Shown here one piece after another: positions 1-4,021 of a stretch of DNA of 7,820 nt; within the stretch, counting starts at the first letter, position 1, and every line of letters begins with the position of its first letter. The DNA is from Coriobacteriales bacterium (GTDB taxonomy: Bacteria > Actinomycetota > Coriobacteriia > Coriobacteriales > UBA8131), in NCBI GenBank assembly GCA_031286245.1, contig JAITUO010000217.1:1-7820 (forward strand), in the 5' to 3' direction. The notes beneath the pieces were generated by a model. It saw only the letters and a list, made by a program, of their open reading frames with translations. It was not told the origin of the DNA and made no database searches. Both the position numbers and the translations under genes were made by a program.

Positions 1-1028
1 CTCCGGAAGAGCGTGAGCGTGGCATCACTATCAACATCGCTCATATTGAGTATCAGACTGAGACCAGTCACTACGCCCATGTGGACTGTCCTGGACACGC
101 CGACTATGTCAAGAACATGATCACCGGTGCTGCTCAGATGGACGGTACCATCCTCGTTGTTGCTGCAACTGATGGTCCAATGGCCCAAACCCGTGAGCAT
201 ATCCTACTGGCCCGTCAGGTCGGTGTGCCCTATATCGTCGTTTACCTGAACAAGTGCGATGCTGTTGACGACGAAGAGCTGCTCGAGCTCGTCGAAATGG
301 AAGTTCGTGATCTACTCTCCAGCTACGAGTTCCCCGGTGATGACACTCCGGTGATTCGTGGTTCAGCTCTAAAAGCCCTGGAAGGCGATCCTCAGTGGGT
401 GCCGAGTATCTGGGAGTTGCTTGATGCTGTTGATAGCTATATCCCAACTCCGACACGTGACGTTGACAGGCCCTTCCTGATGGCTGTTGAGGATGTCTTC
501 ACCATCACCGGTCGTGGCACCGTTGCTACCGGGCGTATCGAGCGAGGCACTATCCATGTCAACGAAGAGGTAGAAATCGTCGGAATCCGTGAGACCCAAA
601 AAACTGTTTGTACCGGTGTCGAGATGTTCCGTAAGATCCTGGATCAAGGCGAGGCAGGCGACAATGTAGGTATCTTGTTGCGTGGTATCAAGCGCGAGGA
701 GATCGTACGTGGGCAAGTCATCTGCAAGCCGAAGAGTGTTACTCCTCACACCGAGTTCGAGGGCCAGGTCTATGTATTGACAAAAGAAGAAGGTGGTCGT
801 CATACACCATTCTTCACTGGCTATCGTCCGCAGTTCTATTTCCGCACCACCGATGTCACTGGTGTGGCTTACTTGCCTGATGGTGTTGAGATGGTCATGC
901 CTGGTGATAACGTTTTAATCCGCGGCGAGCTGATTAACCCGATTGCCATGGAAGAAGGCCTGCGTTTCGCTATCCGTGAGGGTGGTCGGACAGTCGGCTC
1001 TGGTCGTGTGACCAAGATCATTAAGTAG
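1..1028 (+). CDS. tuf: Elongation factor Tu, 5'-truncated by the window edge
   Basis: EF-Tu is the GTPase that brings aminoacyl-tRNA to the ribosomal A site. The reading frame is open from base 3 and gives 341 residues before the TAG stop. Comparison with remembered E. coli EF-Tu suggests roughly 50 N-terminal residues, including the P-loop, lie upstream of the window. Visible motifs are the switch I end GITI, G3 DCPGH with the catalytic His (84-98), G4 NKCD (249-260) and G5 GSALK (360-374). They are followed by beta-barrel domains 2 and 3, including GRGTVATGRIERG, GGRHTPFF and a C-terminal REGGRTVGSGRVTKI. Identity is beyond doubt. An internal GTG at 81 is not the start, because conserved EF-Tu sequence continues upstream of it. 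It is followed by rpmG in the same direction, an arrangement I recall from Clostridia-like genomes. Whether a second tuf copy exists elsewhere cannot be told. Confidence 0.98.
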   Translation, partial: PEERERGITINIAHIEYQTETSHYAHVDCPGHADYVKNMITGAAQMDGTILVVAATDGPMAQTREHILLARQVGVPYIVVYLNKCDAVDDEELLELVEMEVRDLLSSYEFPGDDTPVIRGSALKALEGDPQWVPSIWELLDAVDSYIPTPTRDVDRPFLMAVEDVFTITGRGTVATGRIERGTIHVNEEVEIVGIRETQKTVCTGVEMFRKILDQGEAGDNVGILLRGIKREEIVRGQVICKPKSVTPHTEFEGQVYVLTKEEGGRHTPFFTGYRPQFYFRTTDVTGVAYLPDGVEMVMPGDNVLIRGELINPIAMEEGLRFAIREGGRTVGSGRVTKIIK

Positions 1029-1046
1029 TTAAACCGATTCCTTTTA

Positions 1047-1068
1047 GCCCGGCACCCCAGTGCCGGGC
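1047..1068 (+). other. GC-rich hairpin between tuf and rpmG, no T-run
   Basis: A perfect 9-bp stem (GCCCGGCAC pairing with GTGCCGGGC) closes a 4-nt loop CCCA, 19 nt after the tuf stop. It is followed by GAGAAGCTTAA, with no T-run, so it is not a classical intrinsic terminator for tuf. The role is inferred: it may be a processing or stability element that sets different mRNA levels for abundant tuf and downstream rpmG-secE-nusG, or a weak or Rho-assisted stop. Confidence 0.5.
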
Positions 1069-1077
1069 GAGAAGCTT

Positions 1078-1083
1078 AAGGAG
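1078..1083 (+). promoter_or_regulatory. Ribosome binding site of rpmG
   Basis: AAGGAG lies 5 nt before the ATG at 1089. It fixes the start of this very short gene. Confidence 0.8.
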
Positions 1084-1088
1084 CAGTA

Positions 1089-1238
1089 ATGCGCACATTG
1101 GTCACCTTGGCGTGTACTGAATGTAAACGCCGGAATTACACGACCAAGAAAAACAAGCAGACCACTCCCGACCGTGTGGAGTTTAAGAAGTACTGCAAAT
1201 GGTGCAAGTCCCATACCGTCCATCGAGAGACACGTTAG
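1089..1238 (+). CDS. rpmG: 50S ribosomal protein L33 (zinc-binding type)
   Basis: This 49-residue protein begins MRTLVTLACTECKRRNY and ends HRETR before TAG. L33 is a small protein of the large ribosomal subunit near the E site. Two cysteine pairs are visible, CTEC (residues 9-12) and CKWC (36-39), which form the zinc ribbon of the Cys-containing L33 type. The YTTKKNKQTTPDRVEFKKYC stretch and the length of about 50 residues fit the family. AAGGAG lies 5 nt upstream of the ATG. It sits 60 nt after tuf and 25 nt before tRNA-Trp, in the tuf-rpmG-trnW-secE-nusG order. Having the Cys-plus form suggests zinc-replete expression, but some genomes carry a second Cys-free paralogue, which cannot be judged here. 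Confidence 0.96.
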   Translation: MRTLVTLACTECKRRNYTTKKNKQTTPDRVEFKKYCKWCKSHTVHRETR

Positions 1239-1263
1239 GCGGATTGGCATTTCAACTGGATGC

Positions 1264-1339
1264 AGGCCAGTAGCTCCAATGGTAGAGCGACGGTCTCCAA
1301 AACCGTATGTTGGGGGTTCGAGTCCCTCCTGGCCTGCCA
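1264..1339 (+). tRNA. trnW: tRNA-Trp, anticodon CCA
   Basis: The 76-nt cloverleaf was folded by hand. The acceptor stem AGGCCAG pairs with CTGGCCT (7 bp), the discriminator is G1336, and CCA is encoded at 1337-1339. The D arm is GCTC/GAGC. The anticodon stem ACGGT/ACCGT encloses loop CTCCAAA, with anticodon CCA at 1297-1299, which reads UGG. The variable loop is ATGTT. The T arm is GGGGG/CCCTC (one G-T pair) with loop TTCGAGT. It lies between rpmG and secE on the same strand, so it is probably cut out of the polycistronic transcript. I see no separate promoter in the 25-nt gap before it. Confidence 0.97.
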
Positions 1340-1389
1340 GAGTTGTCCTAAGTTTATTGGGGAGAGATCAGTGAGTGACAGGAAGTCGA

Positions 1390-1908
1390 ATGGCTGATGA
1401 CATAAAAGACAAGTCGACAGAAAGCAAGACGTCGGTTAAACAAACGAATAAACCTGGTAAGGCCAGCAAGTCCAGCGGCAAACCGAACAATGGCAAGTCA
1501 AGCAACAAGTCAGGTGGTGGTAAGCAGGGCGAAAGTAAACCTGTCGAAAACAAATCTGACAGGACTGCCAAGTCGGATAGCAGCAAGCCAGCCAAACAAG
1601 ATAAAAAGGCCAAACCAGCCAAAGCAACTCAGAAAAAGCCAAACATCTTCCAGCGCTTTATCGGATACATCAGAAACGTTCGCCTCGAGGTCAGGCGGAC
1701 TTCCTGGCCAAACCGCGGTGAAGTCGGACGCATGAGCCTGATCGTGATTGGGGCACTTTTATTCTTCGGCTTTACGATCTTTGGTCTGGATACCCTGATG
1801 ACCCAGGTCATCAGGCTATACTCGCAGTTGTCTATCGGTTTTGTCGAGCCTGATGCAGCCTTTTCGCTGACAGAGCTTTTAGAATACACCTTGCAACTTA
1901 TACAATAG
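1390..1908 (+). CDS. secE: Preprotein translocase subunit SecE with a long lysine-rich N-terminal extension
   Basis: SecE is the small clamp subunit of the SecYEG protein-conducting channel in the cytoplasmic membrane. From ATG 1390 the protein has 172 residues. Residues 1-84 are a low-complexity tail rich in Lys, Ser and Asn, likely disordered and cytosolic. Residues 85-145 are the SecE domain: an amphipathic helix from about NIFQRF, the signature EVRRTSWPNRGEV (100-112) with W106-P107, and one membrane span (about 115-135). About 25 further residues follow the usual end. Single-TM SecE proteins are often only 60-75 residues, so both ends are extended. In-frame GTG 1375 is an alternative start preceded by GGGGAGAG (1359-1366). 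I prefer ATG 1390, which has AGGA at 1380-1383. The nusG start lies 2 nt after the stop, the classic secE-nusG pair. Confidence 0.93.
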   Translation: MADDIKDKSTESKTSVKQTNKPGKASKSSGKPNNGKSSNKSGGGKQGESKPVENKSDRTAKSDSSKPAKQDKKAKPAKATQKKPNIFQRFIGYIRNVRLEVRRTSWPNRGEVGRMSLIVIGALLFFGFTIFGLDTLMTQVIRLYSQLSIGFVEPDAAFSLTELLEYTLQLIQ

Positions 1909-1910
1909 GC

Positions 1911-2447
1911 ATGACAATGGCAAAGAAATGGTACGTTTTACATACTTACTCGGGTTATGAGAACAAGGTCAAGCAAGACCTTGAACACCGGGTAGAGACC
2001 ATGGGTTTAGAGGATAAAGTCTTTGATATCCAGATCCCCACTGAGAGAGTCACTGACATCAAAGAAGGCGGTCGCCGGGTAACTACTGACAAGAAAGTTT
2101 TTCCTGGTTATGTCTTAGTGCGAATGATTCTGGATGACCAGAGTTGGAGTGTTGTCCGTAACACCCCAGGAGTGACTGGCTTTGTTGGTGCAGCTGGCAA
2201 GCCATCGCCTCTGACCCGCGATGAATATTTACGTATCACCAAGAAGTCTGACGGCGAAAGCCGGCCCAAAACCTCATCCAACCTTGAAGTCGGCATGAGC
2301 GTGAAAGTCACAACCGGGCCACTCGCTGATTTTGATGGCACAATCTCAGAAGTTATGGCTGACACCGGACGTGTCAAAGTACTAGTCTCGATCTTCGGCC
2401 GAGAAACATCAGTCGATCTGAGTTTTGACCAGGTATCCAGACTGTAG
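1911..2447 (+). CDS. nusG: Transcription termination/antitermination protein NusG
   Basis: NusG binds the RNA polymerase clamp and links it to Rho, S10 or the ribosome. The 178-residue product has the usual two-domain form. The NGN domain starts with KKWYVLHTYSGYENKVK and contains FPGYVLVRM (64-72) and RNTPGVTGFVG (83-93). A linker follows (about 111-125). The C-terminal KOW domain (about 126-178) includes GPLADFDGTISEV, IFGRETSVDL and the usual ending DQVSRL. It is full length with no missing core motif. ATG 1911 and ATG 1917 (M-T-M-A) are both possible, and the second gives the more typical MAKKWYVL start. Neither has a convincing Shine-Dalgarno sequence. The secE stop lies 2 nt upstream, so translation is probably coupled to secE. 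Confidence 0.97.
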   Translation: MTMAKKWYVLHTYSGYENKVKQDLEHRVETMGLEDKVFDIQIPTERVTDIKEGGRRVTTDKKVFPGYVLVRMILDDQSWSVVRNTPGVTGFVGAAGKPSPLTRDEYLRITKKSDGESRPKTSSNLEVGMSVKVTTGPLADFDGTISEVMADTGRVKVLVSIFGRETSVDLSFDQVSRL

Positions 2448-2470
2448 CGATCATCGATTGCTACAGTTTT
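2442..2470 (+). terminator. Probable intrinsic terminator overlapping the nusG stop codon
   Basis: CTGTAGCGAT pairs with ATTGCTACAG (10 bp with one G-T) around loop CATCG, followed at once by TTTTGAG. The nusG TAG (2445-2447) lies within the 5' arm. The stem is stable but the T-run is only four bases, so termination may be partial. This would separate secE-nusG from rplK-rplA, or lower read-through into them. Ribosomes finishing nusG would cover the 5' arm, giving possible translational control of termination. Confidence 0.55.
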
Positions 2471-2484
2471 GAGATAAATACAGT

Positions 2485-2530
2485 TTGGGAGACGACCCTG
2501 TCCAAACAGGGCGTCGCGATCACCAAGGAG
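2485..2530 (+). promoter_or_regulatory. Structured rplK leader, candidate L1 autoregulatory site
   Basis: A compact hairpin is visible: CCCTGT (2496-2501) pairs with ACAGGG (2506-2511) around loop CCAA. It is extended by GACG (2491-2494) pairing with CGTC (2512-2515), past one bulged A. An outer helix TTGG (2485-2488) with CCAA (2523-2526) is possible across an asymmetric internal loop (2 nt versus 7 nt). That outer helix takes in the first two bases of the rplK Shine-Dalgarno AAGGAG (2525-2530). L1 is known to repress the L11-L1 mRNA in several bacteria by binding a helix with an asymmetric loop near rplK. Calling this such a site is inference. No T-run follows, so it is not a terminator. 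Confidence 0.4.
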
Positions 2531-2536
2531 AGTGCT

Positions 2537-3121
2537 ATGGCCTCTAAAAAAAAGATTGCCGGGTATATCAAATTGCAGATAACGGCAGGTGCGGCATCGC
2601 CAGCCCCACCAGTCGGTCCGGCACTGGGCGCCAAAGGCGTCAACATCATGCAGTTTGTTCAGGCTTTTAATGCCGCTACTGCTGACAAAGGTAACACCAT
2701 CATCCCTGTCGAGATCACAGTCTATGAGGATAAAAGCTTTGACTTCGTGACTAAGACACCCCCCGCTGCAGTATTGATCAAAGACGCTTTAGGGCTACAG
2801 TCCGGCTCTGCCGAACCTCACATGAGCAAGGTCGGCACACTGTCTCAGGAACAATTGCGTCAGATTGCCGAGACCAAGCTGCCTGACCTCAACGCCAATG
2901 ATGTCGAAGCAGCGATGAAAGTCGTCCAGGGAACAGCTCGGTCAATGGGCGTCCGGATTGATGGAATCGCTGATAGTGGAGTCTATTCCAAGAAGAAAAA
3001 AGGTGCCTTTGCTGCCCTGGCCGAAGCTGAAGCTGCTGACCAGGAGCTGGAAGATACAGGTACTGATGAAACTCAGTCCACTGATACTGAGACCTCTCAT
3101 GAAGTAGAGACGGAGGCCTAA
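2537..3121 (+). CDS. rplK: 50S ribosomal protein L11 with an acidic C-terminal extension
   Basis: L11 forms the base of the ribosomal stalk, binds the GTPase-centre rRNA and is the thiostrepton-site protein. The 194-residue product has the N-terminal domain with IKLQITAGAASPAPPVGPAL and GVNIMQFVQAFN (residues 11-45). The C-terminal rRNA-binding domain contains KTPPAAVLIK (73-82) and ends in GTARSMGVRIDG (132-143). Bacterial L11 normally stops there, at about 140 residues. Here 51 more residues follow: a short basic KKKK patch (152-155), an Ala/Glu-rich likely helix (about 156-171), then an acidic Thr/Glu/Asp tail to the TAA. The start is firm, with AAGGAG 6 nt before the ATG. The rplA RBS lies inside the last codons. 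Confidence 0.97.
   Translation: MASKKKIAGYIKLQITAGAASPAPPVGPALGAKGVNIMQFVQAFNAATADKGNTIIPVEITVYEDKSFDFVTKTPPAAVLIKDALGLQSGSAEPHMSKVGTLSQEQLRQIAETKLPDLNANDVEAAMKVVQGTARSMGVRIDGIADSGVYSKKKKGAFAALAEAEAADQELEDTGTDETQSTDTETSHEVETEA
3112..3116 (+). promoter_or_regulatory. rplA ribosome binding site inside the end of rplK
   Basis: GGAGG lies 7 nt before the rplA ATG (3124) and within the final codons of rplK, whose TAA is at 3119-3121. This arrangement links rplA translation to rplK and supports equal synthesis of L11 and L1. Confidence 0.75.
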
Positions 3122-3123
3122 AG

Positions 3124-3837
3124 ATGCCTAAGAAGTCAAAAAACTATCGGGCCGCTTTTGACAAGGTCGACCGTGACCGTCTCTATGCTCCTTTGACCGC
3201 CGTCCGTCTGGCACGCGATATCTCGTCAGCCAAATTCGATGAGACGGTCGAATGCCACTTGCGCCTGGGTATCGACACCCGCCAAGCTGACCAACAGGTG
3301 CGCGGTTCAATCTCGTTACCACACGGCCTCGGTAAAGCTGTCCGTGTTGCTGTATTTGCAGAAGGTGACAAGGCCCGCGAGGCTGAAGCTGCCGGAGCCG
3401 AAGTCGTAGGATCCGACGATCTAATCGAGCAGATCCAGGGGGGGTTCCTGGATTTCGATGCCGCCATCGCCACCCCGGATATGATGTCTAAAGTCGGGCG
3501 GCTCGGCCGTATCCTCGGCACCCGCGGTCTGATGCCCAACCCCCGGCTGGGGACGGTTACCCAGGATGTCGCCAGAATGGTTGAAGAATTGAAAGCCGGC
3601 CGTGTCGAGTACCGTGCCGACCGTTATGGCATCTGCCATGTCCCGATCGGTAAGCTGTCGTTTGAGGATATTGCCCTTGTGGAGAATTACGGGGCCTTGC
3701 TCGATGAGATCATCCGTGTTAAGCCAGCTGCTGCCAAAGGGCGATACTTAAGGTCGATTACAATCTGTTCGACTATGGGACCGGGCATCCGTATCGATAC
3801 CTTGCGTACGCGTAACCTGTTGGAGGAAGACGTCTGA
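3124..3837 (+). CDS. rplA: 50S ribosomal protein L1
   Basis: L1 forms the mobile L1 stalk that helps move deacylated tRNA out of the E site, and in many bacteria it represses its own L11-L1 mRNA. The 237-residue product matches the family in length and motifs. It shows KFDETVECHLRLGID (37-51), the LPHGLGK loop (65-71), the L1 signature region ATPDMMSKVGRLGRILGTRG followed by LMPNP (116-140), HVPIGKLSFED (172-182) and the C-terminal AAAKGRYLRSIT with STMGPGIRID (202-225). It starts 2 nt after the rplK stop with GGAGG at proper spacing, and ends in TGA just before a strong terminator. In most bacteria rplJ and rplL follow directly. Here they are displaced by two unrelated genes. Confidence 0.97.
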   Translation: MPKKSKNYRAAFDKVDRDRLYAPLTAVRLARDISSAKFDETVECHLRLGIDTRQADQQVRGSISLPHGLGKAVRVAVFAEGDKAREAEAAGAEVVGSDDLIEQIQGGFLDFDAAIATPDMMSKVGRLGRILGTRGLMPNPRLGTVTQDVARMVEELKAGRVEYRADRYGICHVPIGKLSFEDIALVENYGALLDEIIRVKPAAAKGRYLRSITICSTMGPGIRIDTLRTRNLLEEDV

Positions 3838-3864
3838 TCAATTACTGACTGTTTAGCTTTTGAC

Positions 3865-3900
3865 CGGGCACATCAGCAATGATGTGCCCGTTTTTATTTA
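3865..3900 (+). terminator. Strong intrinsic terminator after rplA
   Basis: An 11-bp perfect stem (CGGGCACATCA with TGATGTGCCCG, 3865-3875 and 3880-3890) closes a GCAA tetraloop of the GNRA type. It is followed by TTTTTATTTA. It starts 27 nt after the rplA stop and should end the rplK-rplA transcript, so downstream genes need their own promoters. Confidence 0.93.
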
Positions 3901-3903
3901 GCC

Positions 3904-3934
3904 TTGGCAAGTTAACTAAGCATCCAGCTATAAA
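3904..3934 (+). promoter_or_regulatory. Possible distal promoter for the flotillin gene
   Basis: TTGGCA (3904-3909) and TATAAA (3929-3934) each match the sigma-70 type boxes at 5 of 6 positions. The 19-nt spacer is longer than ideal. It lies right after the rplA terminator, where a promoter for the next gene is expected. It competes with the candidate at 3978-3986. Confidence 0.35.
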
Positions 3935-3977
3935 TACAGATCATCTGGTTTGTCTCACTACAAAGCCATATCAGATT

Positions 3978-3986
3978 TGCTATATT
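3978..3986 (+). promoter_or_regulatory. Possible extended -10 promoter for the flotillin gene
   Basis: TGCTATATT is an extended -10 element (TGn plus a 5-of-6 TATAAT match) 36 nt upstream of the ATG at 4022. No good -35 box lies at the normal distance (CTACAA at 3958-3963), which an extended -10 can partly replace. Confidence 0.4.
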
Positions 3987-4010
3987 CATAGCAACTATCC
4001 TTGGCGATGA

Positions 4011-4016
4011 AAGGAG
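4011..4016 (+). promoter_or_regulatory. RBS that decides the flotillin start
   Basis: AAGGAG lies 5 nt before the ATG at 4022. In-frame TTG 4001 and ATG 4007 lie upstream of or next to this site and have no RBS of their own, so the start at 4022 is preferred. Confidence 0.8.
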
Positions 4017-4021
4017 CAGGC

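Noticed and set aside
369..803. A 144-codon minus-strand frame within tuf
   Set aside because: It lies fully within a highly conserved EF-Tu region with no RBS and no family resemblance.
1368..1642. Minus-strand Leu-rich frames opposite secE
   Set aside because: They are antisense shadows of the Lys/Ser-rich SecE tail. The apparent hydrophobicity comes from reading AAG and AGC backwards.
2425..2453. TTGACC at 2425 as the -35 of an rplK promoter
   Set aside because: The -10 position at 17 nt is CGATCA, a poor match, and the site lies inside the nusG coding region and hairpin.
3838..4000. Insertion-sequence ends or attachment sites beside the flotillin and lipoprotein genes
   Set aside because: No inverted repeat ends, target duplications, tRNA fragment or integrase remnant were seen. 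The only strong structure is the rplA terminator.
4001..4021. An upstream TTG or ATG start for the flotillin gene
   Set aside because: Using either would place the clear RBS AAGGAG (4011-4016) inside the coding region and leave the start with no RBS of its own. ATG 4022 fits better.
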